The translations under genes were made by a program, and so were the position numbers. DNA of 64,000 nucleotides, from contig OZ037770.1 of NCBI GenBank assembly GCA_964035545.1, positions 4,507,662-4,571,661 on the forward strand, given 5' to 3'. This document shows, piece after piece, positions 22,158-34,313 of this stretch; position 1 is the first letter of the stretch; the number at the start of each line of letters is the position of its first letter. The notes beneath the pieces are model-generated. The model had not been told where the DNA came from. It made no database searches and worked only from the letters and a program-made list of their open reading frames with translations. The DNA is from Bugula neritina (taxonomy: Eukaryota; Bryozoa; Gymnolaemata; Cheilostomatida; Bugulidae).

Positions 22158-25100
22158 GGAAGAAGAAACGCAGGTCACCCAGACGGGCACCGCGTACTGG
22201 CAACCAACAGTGGCAACAGCCGCGACGGACCAGCAAGGGGCTTCGCCCCGCGGCTGCCTTTTCTATGCCCCTTCACAACAGATTCACAGGGCTACAAGTC
22301 CAAGAATCTGGATGGGAGCACACAAAGGTAGCTGAGAAACCAGCCTCGGCACCCCCGAGGCCTACCTATCACCGCCCCAAGAGACCCCCTTCGCGACCCA
22401 AAGCGAGGGAGGTACTCCCTGCGAGAGTCAGGCCTGAAGGGAGAGTTCAGGTGCAGCCCCATGGGAACAGCTATTTCTTGCCCGGTAAACTGGAAGGCAA
22501 AGCTGTTACTTTTCTCATTGATTCGGGCTGTACCACGAACCTCTTAAGCCGCCAACTCTTCGACACCCTCAGTGCTAGGGTCAGGGGCGAGATGGAAGCA
22601 TACGAAGGGGAATACGGCACCCTAGCTGACGGGTCGTGCCTTCCCTTCTATGGTATAATTGAGCTGACGGGACGAGTCCGCGATCAAACGATCCAAGAGA
22701 CGTTCATCGTCAGTCAGCTCAAGGAGGATGCTATCCTCGGGATGCCGTTCCTTAAACGGCACGGATGTCACATAGATTTTAGCAGATCTGCAATGATGAT
22801 GTCCGGGCGGGAACTCGCCTGCGTCGACAAGTTCGGCTGCCCTTTAGTGGGAGGTGTGCAAGTGGTACGCAACCGTACCATACCAGGCCGCTCCCGGGCT
22901 ACCATTCACTGCAGGGTGAATAGTAGCCGGATCTCTGGACTCGGGGTGGTTGAAGGCGCGCACGAAAAGATCCAACTTGCCAGCAGTCTGAATCAGCTGA
23001 CTGAGCAAGGGGAGATCTTAGTGCAGTGCGTCAACCCCTTTACCGAGCCTATCAAGCTCCCGGCTGGGTCGATGCTGGGCCGTTTTCACTCTGTTCAAGA
23101 GGGAGACGTAGGCCCGTCGCTGGGTGATGCGACAGAGGCACCCCCTCGACACCCTATTCAAGGACGAGGGGCAGTCCCAACACATCTCCGGGAGTTATAT
23201 GAAACAGCCAGTGGCGGCTGCGCGAGTAACAGGGAACGCCAAGCTATGGCTAAGTTACTACGCGACTACGGTGATGTGTTCAGCAGCGGAGAGCATGACG
23301 TGGGACTGACTGGAATTGTCAGACACGAAATACCGCTGACTGCAGGGACAGTCCCTGTCCGGCAGCCCACACGCAGGCTGGGGCCGGAGAAAGAGAAGGA
23401 GGTTAGCCGACAAGTACGGGATCTTCTGGACCGGGGACTGATAGAGCCCGCCCATAGTGCGTGGAGCTCGCCAGTTGTACTGGTCCGGAAGAAAGACGGC
23501 AGTTGGCGGTTCTGTGTGGACTACCGCAAACTCAATAGCGTAACCATACAGGACGCCTACCCTCTACCTCGTATTGACGAGTCATTGGACGCCCTAGCCG
23601 GCAGCAAGTACTTCAGTACGTTAGACTTGCTAAGCGGCTATTGGCAGGTTCCTCTGAGTCCCGACGCCCAAGAGAAAGCGGCGTTTATCACACGGGACGG
23701 TTTGTGGAAGTGGAAGGTGCTGCCCTTCGGGTTAACCTCCGCCCCAGCCACCTTCCAGAGGCTGATGGAACAAGTCCTTAGCGGACTCCATTGGAAGACA
23801 CTGCTGGTCTACCTCGATGATGTCATCGTAATCTCTCCAGACTTCGAGACACATGTCAGTCGTCTGCAGGAGGTTTTCGAGAGACTCCGAGGTGCCGGTC
23901 TTAAGCTCAAACCTTCCAAGTGCGCTCTGTTGCAGCCGGAGGTCAAGTACCTGGGGCACGTTGTCGGTCGAAACGGCGTGGCAACGGATCCCGAAAAGGT
24001 ACGGGCAGTAGAAGACTGGGTCACCCCTCAAGACTTGACCGGACTCCGGGCTTTCTTGGGGCTGGTAGGGTATTACAGGCAATACATACCAGACTTTGCG
24101 GGCATAGCCCAGCCGTTAAACCGGCTTACCGCAAAGGGAGTGACGTGGCAGTGGACTCCAGTCGAACAAGAAGCGTTCGACCGCCTCAAGGGCTGCCTCC
24201 TAACGGCGCCCATCTTGGCCTACCCAGACCCCACTCTGGAGTACATCCTAGACACGGACGCCAGTGACCAGAATGTTGGCGCTGTGCTGTCACAAGTGCA
24301 GGAAGGCCGAGAAGTAGTAGTAGCCTACTACAGCAAGTCTCTCTCTCCCGCTGAACGAAATTACTGCACTACCCGCAAGGAGCTGCTGGCAGTAATCAAG
24401 TCAGTGAAGCACTTCAGACCATACCTATATGGCAGGAAGTTCCGGCTGCGTACGGATCATGCCTCGCTGATCTGGTTGTGCAGGAGAGCAGAGCCCTCTA
24501 GTCAGGTCGCCCGGTGGCTCGAAATCCTAGCTGAATTCTCGTACCGGATCGAACACCGACCGGGCAAGAGACACAGCAATGCGGATGGGTTGAGCCGCCG
24601 ACCTGACGGAGGTTGCAAACAGTGTCTCAACATCGAGAGGAGGGATGGAGGTCCCCCTCGATGCGAGTTGGAGACGCTGGCTCATCACGGAGTACCGTTT
24701 GACTGGGATCAAGGTCAACTCAGGCAAAGAGTTGATGAGTCCCCGGAGGATATACAAAACCTCCGCGCCAACCCTGTACTGGCCGGTAATGTTCGAGAGC
24801 TGAGGAAGCTCCAAGAAGAGCTGCCTGGAGTCGTGGCAGACATCTACCGGGCCAAAAGGGAAGGGCGACGACCCAGCGAGGAACGCATAAGACAGGGATG
24901 CGCCGAATTCCGGCTATACTGTCAGCGTTGGGACTCGCTGCGGATCGGGCAGGATGGGTTGCTAACCATCTCTCTAGCTGCCAGCGGCAGACACCCGGAA
25001 AGGAAGAGGGTAGTCTGCCCCACAGCCATCCGCCGTGAGTTGATTTGGGATACTCACAAGCAGGCCCACGCAGGGGTCAAGCGAGTGATGTCCAAATTAC

Positions 25101-26668
25101 GACTCCGGTGGTATTGGCCGCAGATGGAGCGTGACGTCCGGCTCAGAGTCAAACAGTGTGAGATCTGCCAGGCCAGTAAGCATAGCCGCCCCCCTGGTGA
25201 AGCAGGACGGCGGAGGCTATATGCTGGTAGGCCCTGGCAAGTAGTCGCTGTAGACCTGGTCGGACCCATGCCCCTGACCCCCAGAGGCAATAATTGGATC
25301 CTAGTACTAACCGACCACTTTACTAGGTGGGCGGATGCTCTGGCTATCCCAGATGCATCAGCCCCAACAGTGGCCAGGGCACTAGACCAACATGTATTCT
25401 GTTATTTTGGGCTTCCCGAACAGATACACTCTGATCAAGGCGCTCAATTCCAGTCTCAACTGATGAGCGACCTTTGCCACCTCTGGGGAGTAAATCAGAG
25501 CAGGACCACCCCCTACCACCCTCAAGGTAACGGGGTGGTGGAGCGCAACAACCGGATGTTAGGTGATGCGCTCCGGAGTCTCCTCCTTGGACGAAGTCAA
25601 GAGGAATGGGATACGGTGTTGCCGCAAGTCATGCGTGCATACCGTAGCACCCCACACACCAGTACTGGTGAGACCCCAAACCTCTTGATGCTCGGGAGAG
25701 AGACTCGTGTCCCTGACCATCTCACCTATCACGTTCCAGAGCAAGATAACTCAGTCCACGAGTATGCCAGTGAACTAGTGGAACGGATGAAGGCCGCACA
25801 CGAGATACTGCGTCAACAGCAGTGGAAGGTGCGGCACGAAGATTCCGATGAACCACCCCTCTATCAAAGAGGAGATAAGGTGTGGATGGTCAATTACCGT
25901 AGGCGCCGCGGACAGGCTGATAAGCTGAAGCCTAAGTTCGTAGGCCCCTACGTGGTCGTCGAGGCTATGCCCAATCATACGTACAAGATTGAGCGCTCAG
26001 GACAGGTGTCTATCCAGAATGAGTCTCGCTTGAAACCGTATTGGGCTAGCCCCGGCGGAGTGGGAGAAGCCCCCCCGTTGTTAGAGCCCAGGAGGCAGAC
26101 AACAACGCGCGGGCGACGGCGGCATGGACCTGAATACGAAGTGGTCATACCGCGGGAAGAAAACTTGGTGAGAGAGGAGCGGCAGCTTCTGGCAACAGAA
26201 GCGTGTCCGCCACCGCCAAGTCTAATTCCATCACTTCCAGAAACCGAGCCGGTTCCGGAAGTGCAAACCCCCACGGAGGGAGGGGCTCCATCCGGAGAAC
26301 AAGAAGAGGTGACTGCTGACGGTGAAGTAGAGACGCCATTAGAGGCCCCTACTAACGAACCGGCAAGCGTGTCACCCCCCCTAGAAAGGGGACAGCGTAC
26401 GAGGCAACCCCCCGCATACTTGAAGGACTTCGTATGTGACTGCGTTAAAAGCGGCACACATGAAAGTCTAGGGGAAAACCGTACGAGAAAAGAATCGAGC
26501 AAATGTGGGAGTTGTCAACACCACGGAAATATCAACTTTTGTATCGGCGGAAGTAGGAACAAAATTCATCCGCCGGGTGCACAAAGTCTTAATCACGCAC
26601 CCCAACCACGTTGCTCGATCTTTTCATACGCTGATGCAGTCAAGAGTAGATGTGTTTCTAAGCAGTAG
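22104..26668 (+). CDS. pol: Gypsy element 1 Pol polyprotein
   Basis: Expressed by -1 frameshift from gag (the frame is open from 22040). Numbering from 22040: protease with [12 protein letters not shown] near residue 160; reverse transcriptase with [17 protein letters not shown] and catalytic YLDD near 590; RNase H starting [17 protein letters not shown] near 737; integrase with an H-H-C-C zinc domain (CEICQ near 1040) and D-D-E core seen as VAVDLVGP near 1070, HSDQGAQF near 1130 and GVVERNN near 1167; a GPY/F-type module (KPKFVGPYVVVE near 1300); then a Pro/Glu-rich tail ending at TAG 26666-26668. Order PR-RT-RH-IN is that of Gypsy/Metaviridae. No stop or frameshift is visible. Confidence 0.95.
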
Positions 26669-26981
26669 TTCAAACCATTTCACATATTCAGTATGTCTTA
26701 CGACAACAGATCGTGGGGTGAGTTAACTATATCTTAATACGAAACTAGATTGCATCGCTCAGCTCTGACTCACTGAGTCAATCGAGCTGGAGATAGGTTA
26801 GTGAAATACCGTAGTAAGAACTTAGTTTGACTTAGAGATTTTTATAATCTCATTGCAATACGGTTCTGTCTGACTATTCACTATCATTAATCTCTACGAG
26901 GTAACTGAATTAGGAGTTGCCAAGCTGTTCAAGCTGACAACACAGCAGTGTAATGTACTAACACTGTTGAAACTTTTTCAG
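26669..26981 (+). other. Non-coding spacer between pol and ORF3 of element 1
   Basis: 313 bp of AT-richer sequence with stops in all forward frames. It ends in a strong 3' splice site: ACTGTTGAAACTTTTTCAG at 26963-26981. Part of it probably acts as an intron for a spliced ORF3 message. Confidence 0.55.
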
Positions 26982-27769
26982 ATTACACTCGACCCGCTAC
27001 AACCAGGGTACGGGATAGAACACTTCCCGCTCCGTATCCGGAGGACTATGCTAGTGGTGACCGGCCTGAGCCACTACGCCGCCGTTGGCGGTGGGTGTCT
27101 CCACAAACCGAAGAAGAAATAGAAACAGCCTGGGGGTCCAGAGGACGGACGAGATGCCAGATCTGTGGTGAAGATTGCGCCTCTCACCGCTCCCTTAAAC
27201 TACACGTCAATGCCCATCTCCTACTGACCTTCTGCCCCTGCGGGTACAATGATGTGTATCCTTACCCCGTCACCAGACACAGAGCGGCGGGCTGTTTCCC
27301 TGGAGAAAACTATGTGGTCGACGCTAAGCTGTACCCGGAGTTCCTCACATATATACGACCCCTGGTAAAGAAGGCCATGCTACTAGCCGTTCTATCCTCG
27401 GGGTTCCAAAGTGTGTTAGACAACGCCCGCCAACAATCCCCGTTGGTGTCTGACCGCCCTCCAATTACCTACACCCCCGAGGAAACTACATATCCAGAAG
27501 AAGGAGAGATCTCCCCTACCCCGGCGAAGAGACGGACCAGGTCCCCCAATCCACCATTACGCCGCAGACGGACACCGTCCCCAGACCCAGTACGACTAGC
27601 TACAGTAGAAGAACGCCTCCTACGATTACAAGAAGAGTTCACCCAGCTGGCGCCAGATCTACTCAACACTACCACAGGACTCTTCCAGCTGAAGGGATCC
27701 GTATGCCGTATGAAACGGAAACTGCGTACATGCCAAGCCAAGCACCGGCGTGCCCAACAAGGACTCTAG
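26982..27769 (+). CDS. Gypsy element 1 ORF3: zinc-finger accessory protein
   Basis: The frame is open from the acceptor at 26981 to a TAG at 27767-27769 and has no early ATG (a GTG lies at 27095), so a spliced or fused start is likely. It contains a C2H2 finger, C-x2-C-x12-H-x3-H (CQICGEDC...HVNAH), then FCPCG-x11-H-x4-C, a region with LYPEFLTYIRPLVKKA, a Pro/Arg-rich basic stretch (RRTRSPNP, RRRRTPSPDP), and a C-terminal helical segment (VEERLLRLQEEFTQLAPDL). I do not recognise it as an envelope: no signal peptide or membrane segment. The homologous ORF in element 2 keeps the finger pattern, so it is a conserved gene of this lineage, perhaps DNA- or RNA-binding. Confidence 0.75.
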
Positions 27770-28049
27770 TATGCTACCCAGAATACTCCACATTTGGTGA
27801 AGAACCAAACTCGTGTAAATGCTTAACTGCTAGACAGGTTATTCCTTGTCTAATACCACAGCTAGCTAGTATTCCTCGTCTATCTACAGCTGGCCAATTG
27901 TATGCAACGGATCGTTATAACGACTCTGTGTATTATTATGTCTCTTCCTGTATATTATGTATTATTTTTGTCCACTGATGTATGCAATTACTACTGAATG
28001 TTTTTTTTATATATGTATCAGAAAGATGGCTTTCTGCTGGTGGGGGCGG
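27770..28049 (+). other. 3' untranslated part and polypurine tract of element 1
   Basis: No gene. The last bases before the 3' LTR, TGGTGGGGGCGG (28038-28049), form the purine-rich primer for plus-strand synthesis. Confidence 0.7.
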
Positions 28050-28354
28050 TGTGGTGGTTCGTGGAACTACCAGCAGCACAACATGTAGGGTCGCGTAATT
28101 GACCCGGAACAATGGATAGCCAATTAGCGTAGTTGATAGTTAGCAGCAATTGTAGTTTCCCGCTGCTAAGTCAGTCGAAGCTAGAGTGTGAAATAGATTA
28201 GATGTGTAACTTGTTGGAAATAATGTATCGTGTTTTTATAATGTATAATTGTGTATAAAATATACTCGTTCACTCGACTTAGCCTGGTGCAGTTCTATAC
28301 TAGATAAATAGACTCTCTGGATAGCATATCAACCCTAATCTGAAAATTATAACA
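28050..28354 (+). repeat. 3' LTR of Gypsy element 1
   Basis: 305 bp, identical by eye to the 5' LTR; followed by the ATAT target duplication. Confidence 0.95.
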
Positions 28355-28358
28355 ATAT

Positions 28359-28995
28359 CAAACTGCTACTCGGAGCTCACTACAACCCTCCCACCGAATC
28401 ACTACACTTGTTGGCAAACATCCCACCAGTAAACCTTGTATACACCAAAGAAAGATTGCAATTAATCAGAGGATTGGTAAAAACTGATAACGTATCCATG
28501 CTCTCGGACACACCTCGAAGCGCAATTACCCTAAAGTTCATATCAGACATAAAGAAACTGGTCCACCGGACAACTAAATTAACAGATCTACAACCAGTAG
28601 ATCTTACAAGGCACAAGATCACCAACTGCATACAAAATGAATAGACACGCCAATGGAATGCACAGCTCGCAACTGGGATATGCCCATATGGCATACTCTC
28701 TGTTCTGGAACCGGAACATTTGTTCCACAAACCACTACCATTGAACAACAGGAGAAAAGATGTTGGGGCATTATGTGATCTTCTCACTGGTCACAGCAGG
28801 CTCCTTTCTTTCCAATACAGGATAAATCTTACATACACCCCAGTATGTACTTGTTTAATAGAAGAAGAAACAGCGTATCACTACATGTACTTGTGTGCAG
28901 ACTATGATGTCGCCAGAGCTCATACTAGCCCCTCCACGGATAACTGGGAATCAGTCATTTCATTCTTGAACCTCACTAGAAGACTGATGTTCTAA
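28359..28995 (+). pseudogene. LINE ORF2, 3' part
   Basis: Continues ORF2 in the same frame after the Gypsy element is skipped (7,497 bases between 20862 and 28359, a multiple of three). It carries one in-frame TAG at 28642-28644 and ends at 28993-28995. Near its C-terminus is CTCLIEEETAYHYMYLC, the C-x-C...H...C motif found after the reverse transcriptase in many LINEs. The single stop may be a point mutation of a Gln codon. Confidence 0.8.
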
Positions 28996-29150
28996 TTACC
29001 CAGAACAGATGACAACCAAGGCCAGGCTATAACACTCATACACTCAATATAGTACTCAATACAATCTTTATTTTCAAGCATCATATTGTATTTATATAAT
29101 AATATTATATGTACCTTATAATATTAAAAAAAAACAAAAACAAAAAAAAC
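28996..29150 (+). other. LINE 3' UTR and A-rich tail
   Basis: Non-coding, ending in AAAAAAAAACAAAAAC and a further A run. Consistent with the 3' end of the LINE. Confidence 0.6.
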
Positions 29151-31595
29151 TGTTATACAAATATACTGTAGATTGTATTTTTTTATACATTCGAAAATAT
29201 TAACTTTCATCTTTGCCTGCAAATAGAGGTATTTTCTTTTTTTCTTGTATTATTTTATCAATAAAGAGTTCATCATCAATATATTATTGATTATTGGCGC
29301 AGATAGATGAAAACAATGAAAGCTGTATTTAGCCGCGAGAAGAAAACTCTACAGTGAAAATAATAGATAGCGCATCGTTTCTAACCAACGTGAGTATTTG
29401 CTTTTCTTTGCCGTTTCCGACTTACTTCCTAGCTGACCAAGAGTCACGAAATTCCCAACTCGTTAATTTTTAATCCACCATTCCCTGTTATGGTAGTTTC
29501 ATTTATTTTTTCTTGTTTTCAAATTGCTGTAATAAAATAATTAGGTGCATAAGTGTGAATTATGATCATCTCTACATTGGCACGTAATCGTTTTGATTAT
29601 CAGGTTATACATATAGTTATACTGATACTTATAGTTATATTATTTATAACTTATAAGTTATAACTATAACTATAAGTTACAGTTATACCTATTGGTTATA
29701 CTTATACTAATAATTATACTTATACTTATAGTTACAGCAATAACTTATTAGTTATCATTAATATTATGATTGTGATATCATTATCACCATTATGATAAAT
29801 TGATTATCATTATGGTTTAGAAAACCATAATCATAATGATAATTACTTTTACTTTATCAATATTATTATGATTATTGTTATCATTATCATCATTATGGCG
29901 TTAATATTACTACTACTATTAGGCTAAATATAATGATAATCATAACGATTAAGTTAAGCTGATTATGCCTGGTATTCATATTGATATAGTGATATACTCA
30001 CAGTCATACCGTATATAGTAATACTGATAGTAACAGTGAATAACAGAATAAGCGATAATATTAGTAATGCTGATTATAGTTTTGTTTACAATCACAATAA
30101 TGTAATATGAGTAACATAAGCATTAATGGTTGTCAGCATAGTCTATTACTCTATAGCAATAGTATTGCTATAACTATTAGTATTAGTTATCATTAATAAT
30201 TCTAATGATACTGTTAGTATTATGCAACTTGTAATACGAATATAGATATATGATAATTTGATATTAACCATATATCCATGACCAGAATGATAATGTAATG
30301 CTAATACTAATAATAATCCTGAAAATAAGTAAGACTCTGGATATCAGTATCAATATAAATATGATTGTTTATAATATTGTTATGTACTATTTGTATTAGT
30401 ATGCATCATAGTGATATTTATTGATATTTATGATAATTATTAACCATTACTATGCCAACACTTAGCTTTATTGTTTATATTAAGCCTAATGACTATGCTG
30501 ATTATTATATATTTTATCTGCAGTACCCACGGCAACACCCGTAGGCAATTTTGTTTAATAGTTAGGATTGAACTATATCATGATATTATTTTAAATTGAT
30601 TTGATATTTTTTTGGCAATAACCAAATGCACAAACAAAGCCACATGTTGATAGTGTAATTGTTGATTGTTTTTTAAACTTCAAATTGATTCTTCTTACAG
30701 TGTTTCTTCGAAGTTTTTACTCCAATATATGTCAGAAAGTTTGCCATCTGCGTCTGCATGTAAAGTTGCATAGTTTTTAACATGATTGAAATAGTTTTGT
30801 AATTTTTTAGTGCATTAGTGAGCTCTTGTACTTGGTTTTCACAAATTACGTTATTCTAGATACACTCTAACATTTGTCAGATTGTATTTCAGTCATTAAA
30901 TAAATCAAGCTGTTCAAGTATATACAGCTATTGAAGTATCATCACTGCTGCTTAGGCTGGTTTTAGTTATTGAACTTTGTTAGAGGTTGTTGCGTAGTAT
31001 TCCTTGTTGGTTTGAGTTATGTTTATGTGTGTTCTAGCTACATTGCTTGTCTCAATACGATATAGTATGTCATTGTTTAACAACTATATGGTAATATTTG
31101 AAGAAACTTGTGTGACAAAGCAAACTAAATCATCTCAAGGTGTGTTCTCAGCTTCATGAGTGTTTTCATGTTTGCTAAAATTTAGTTTTGAGGCTATTGT
31201 TATAGCCATAGGTTAAGTTGTTTTTATGTAAAGGTTTTCATCACTTTAGTATCTGTAATTGTTTTATATAATTTATTTTAGTGATCTCCTAATCTTTATT
31301 ATAAGTTAATTTAATGAACACCATCCATTAGTATTTCCAGTTCATCTGCCTTGAGATCCGCAGCTTCTTTAGGATTTTCTGTTTCCAACATATAAATTAT
31401 TTCACAGACAACAAAATAGCTTTATATTACTGAGAATGGTGGATAGATTTTTTGCAATAGGAAATATGTGAAATATGTGTTTAACAAACCACTTAATCAA
31501 AGTGTATGTGTTAACCAAATAAGATATTTGATTTAAGGATGTTGTATTTGCATAAATCAATTTATAAGTTAGCTATATATAGCTATGGTTCTGCA
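29151..31595. other. AT-rich intergenic DNA with self-complementary TATAAC/ATTATCAT tracts
   Basis: No gene recognised. 29600-29760 is built from TTATAGTTATA/AACTATAAGT words, and 29770-29900 contains inverted ATGATTATCATTATGGTTT arms around 29820. All ORFs are short. Confidence 0.5.
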
Positions 31596-31800
31596 TGGTC
31601 TAGGCCCTAGGGGTTAGAGCAGTTGTCTATAGTAAACACAAATTCTGGGGTGGGAGTTTAATAAACGCCATTGGTGATGTTAGAAAGAGCATCCAGTCAT
31701 AATTGCTCCTGTGCCCACCTAAATAGGTCTTTAACCCAATCTAACAAAAGCCCTTCCATCAGGGTTTTCCCCAAAGATGATGACTATAAACTTGTGGTAG
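31596..31800 (+). mobile_element. tRNA-derived SINE, copy 2
   Basis: Same family as the copy at 5441-5646, in the opposite orientation. CCCTAGGGGTTAGAGCAGTT stands for the A-box head, with a degenerate B box (GGGAGTTTAATAA). The conserved body CCATTGGTGATGTTAG / AGAGCATCCAGTCATAATTG, CTAACAAAAGCCCTTCCATC and GACTATAAACTTGTGG all match. It is more diverged than copy 1 in the pol III promoter, so an older insertion. Confidence 0.75.
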
Positions 31801-31930
31801 TTTTTCTATATGACTATGGCTATGCCATAGTCATAATGATATGCTATACTAGTTGGCTCATCCATTACTTGTTTTGACTGCCTTTGTTTTTATGGTTTGC
31901 TTCTCACAGAGATAAATATTCTTTTTATAG

Positions 31931-32003
31931 ATGACTGTATGTGTTTGAGTGTAAGAAAAAATGTCGAATCTGCTGGTTCAGCCTCCAACTGATGGATCTC
32001 TGG
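31931..32003 (+). CDS. Possible alternative first exon of the LRR-ROC-caspase gene
   Basis: After a TTTTTATAG acceptor-like sequence, an ATG at 31961 opens 14 codons (MSNLLVQPPTDGSL) and ends at G|GTATGTG in phase 1. That phase fits the exon starting at 34776. It could be an alternative start, the end of another gene, or chance. Confidence 0.25.
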
Positions 32004-32068
32004 GTATGTGTATTTAAACTATTTATTCATGCGCAACTCCTGACTTGGCGGATTGTCACTGTAAATAG

Positions 32069-32960
32069 TTGGCACTAATATTCTACCTTACACTAATAGT
32101 CTACCTTACACTAATACTCTACCTTACACTAATAGTCTACCTTACACTAATACTCTACCTTACACTAATGGTCTACCTTACACTAATAGTCTACCTTGCA
32201 CTAATGGTCTACCTTACACTAATAGTCTACCTTACACTAATATTCTACCTTACACTAATATTCTACCTTACACTAATAGTCTACCTTACACTAATGTTCT
32301 ACCTTACACTAATAGTCTACCTTACACTAATATTCTACCTTACACTAATATTCTACCTTGCACTAATATTCTACCTTGCACTAATATTCTAGCTTACACT
32401 AATAGTTTACCTTACACTAATATTCTACCTTACACTAACAATCTACCTTACACTAATATTCTACCTTACACTAATATTCTACCTTACACTAATAGTCTAC
32501 CTTACACTAATAGTCTACCTTACACTAATATTCTACCTTACACTAATAGTTTACCTTGCACTAATATTCTACCTTGCACTAATATTCTAGCTTACACTAA
32601 TAGTTTACCTTACACTAATATTCTACCTTACACTAATAGTCTACCTTACACTAATATTCTACCTTACAATAATAGTCTACCTTACACTAATATTCTACCT
32701 TACACTAATATTCTACCTTACACTAATATTCTACCTTACACTAATATTCTACCTTGCACTAATAGTCTACCTTACACTAATAGTCTACCTTACACTAATA
32801 GTCTACCTTACACTAATATTCTACCTTACACTAATATTCTACCTTACACTAATATTCTACCTTACACTAATATTCTACCTTACACTAATAGTCTAGCTTA
32901 CACTAATAGTCTAGCTTACACTAATAGTCTATCTTACACTAATATTCTACCTTGCACTGG
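32069..32960 (+). repeat. 18-bp minisatellite
   Basis: About 49 tandem copies of CACTAATANTCTACCTTA (N is G or T), with scattered variants (CCTTGCA, CTAGCTTA, CTAACAAT). 18 is a multiple of 3, so the first 320 bp form a spurious ORF of Leu/Ile/Tyr hexapeptides. Lies about 1.4 kb upstream of the ATG of the large gene. Confidence 0.95.
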
Positions 32961-34313
32961 TTGAGGTGACTGGAAAACATCTTCCCCTCACTATCTTACT
33001 GTCATCACTTTAAATCCTCTTCTAGTAATTGTCTCTTCCCAGCAGTAAATACATATTAAGAGTAGAAATAGTAAAACTATGTAAGTCTCTAATTAGTGCT
33101 ACAGAGTAGGAGATACAGACTACAAATCTCTGTGTATGTAGCCTTGTTATTCATTGGTACAAATTAGGTATAGCAGTGCATAGGTATGCTGTAGGGTATC
33201 ATCTTTTATAGTTGGTTCAGCATGGAACAACAGCAGATCAACTGTGATTTTTTTATAGCTATTCTATTTTCATCATAAGTATAATTATATGAGAGGATAT
33301 CAAATTTCAAGCTATAAGGATTGTCTTTATTTATCAATCTACAGAGTTTCTAATAGCTAATTTATGTTTGGTCTCATTACACATTATTTGCTATGCTAAC
33401 TTGACCAAACAGGAAGTGCTACTTTCATATATATATGAAACAATTAAGAGTGTAGCTATAAGTTGTATGTTTTATTCAGTTTAAATAACTACAAAATACT
33501 TAATTTGACAAAAGGTGAACATAGCTACTGGGCCACATGTTTCAATAGCACTGCAGCTAGTAGAGATCAGTAATCTTGTAGAGTTAGTCATGAATTGTGG
33601 AATTTCCACTTCTCCTTTGGCTGCATAGCACAGTGTTTAGATATAGTCATGTTGTAGTACTTGGTCTATTTATATAAGAGGTTATAAATTACTGGGTGAT
33701 GACTATTCGATACAGCTTCGTTCAGAAGTAAAATATTATGTAATACTTCTGCCTTTGAGGAATTTCTGAATGCAGTTTAGGATTCTGCTGTTACACTGTT
33801 TTAACTACCTTGTAGCTTGTGTATTAAACCACTACTATTGGATGCTGTCACATTGTTATATTTAATTACCTTTTTGTATAAGAATATATATATTACTGTA
33901 TCTAGCTTTGTTTAGCCCACTATATAAGTGATTGAAATATTCCAAAAATTCCTGCGATATGAGTTCTTTGCATTTTCCGTAAACTGTGTTAAGTCAAATA
34001 AAAACTATCACTTTCTGTTTGAGTCACAACTTATTCAACTTTAAAGTGTTTGATGCAAAGGAATATTAGTAATGATTATTTATTTATATATAATAAATTA
34101 TATAAGTGTTTAAGAAAGTTGTCAAAGTCCTTGAATTAAATTTGTTGACCTGATGTTTTGTTCAGCCCTTTCTGGGAAAATTTATGTACTAAAATACTGA
34201 AAACAGCAGGTGACCATATTTTATTACTTCATGTATAATAAATGTTTTAGATGGAGTTGTTACACCTTAGCTGATACTTATTACCAAGAAAGACAATCTA
34301 CTATTTGGTAGCC
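32961..34313 (+). other. Upstream region of the LRR-ROC-caspase gene
   Basis: No gene recognised; probably promoter and 5' UTR. There is no clear TATA box that I would defend. Confidence 0.4.

Larger units (their letters stand above)
20862..28354 (+). mobile_element. Intact Gypsy LTR retrotransposon inserted in the LINE
   Basis: 7,493 bp with two 305-bp LTRs that I find identical by eye, a primer-binding site, gag, pol in the -1 frame, a third ORF and a purine-rich tract. It is flanked by the 4-bp target duplication ATAT (20858-20861 and 28355-28358). It is distinctly richer in GC than the host DNA. Identical LTRs and open frames indicate a very recent insertion, probably still capable of movement. 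Confidence 0.95.
16200..29150 (+). mobile_element. Jockey/I-like LINE, interrupted by a Gypsy element
   Basis: A non-LTR retrotransposon of about 5.4 kb once the inserted Gypsy element (20862-28354 plus one 4-bp target copy) is left out. 5' UTR from roughly 16200, ORF1, an overlapping ORF2 split by the insertion, a 3' UTR, and a 3' end in an A-rich tail (29127-29150). ORF1 with RRM-like and CCHC modules and ORF2 with APE-type endonuclease and reverse transcriptase place it near the Jockey/I group. It is dead: a frameshift at a poly-T run, a TAG in the C-terminal part, and the insertion. The exact 5' boundary is uncertain; I found no target duplication. Confidence 0.85.

Noticed and set aside
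26982-27769. Envelope gene, making element 1 an endogenous retrovirus
   Set aside because: No signal peptide, transmembrane segment or furin-like site; it has zinc-finger motifs instead.
32069-32392. 107-residue Leu/Ile/Tyr repeat ORF resembling a membrane protein
   Set aside because: It is the 18-bp minisatellite read in frame; no start context or splice sites.
32069-32960. CRISPR-like array
   Set aside because: Units are contiguous 18-mers without spacers, in an animal genome.
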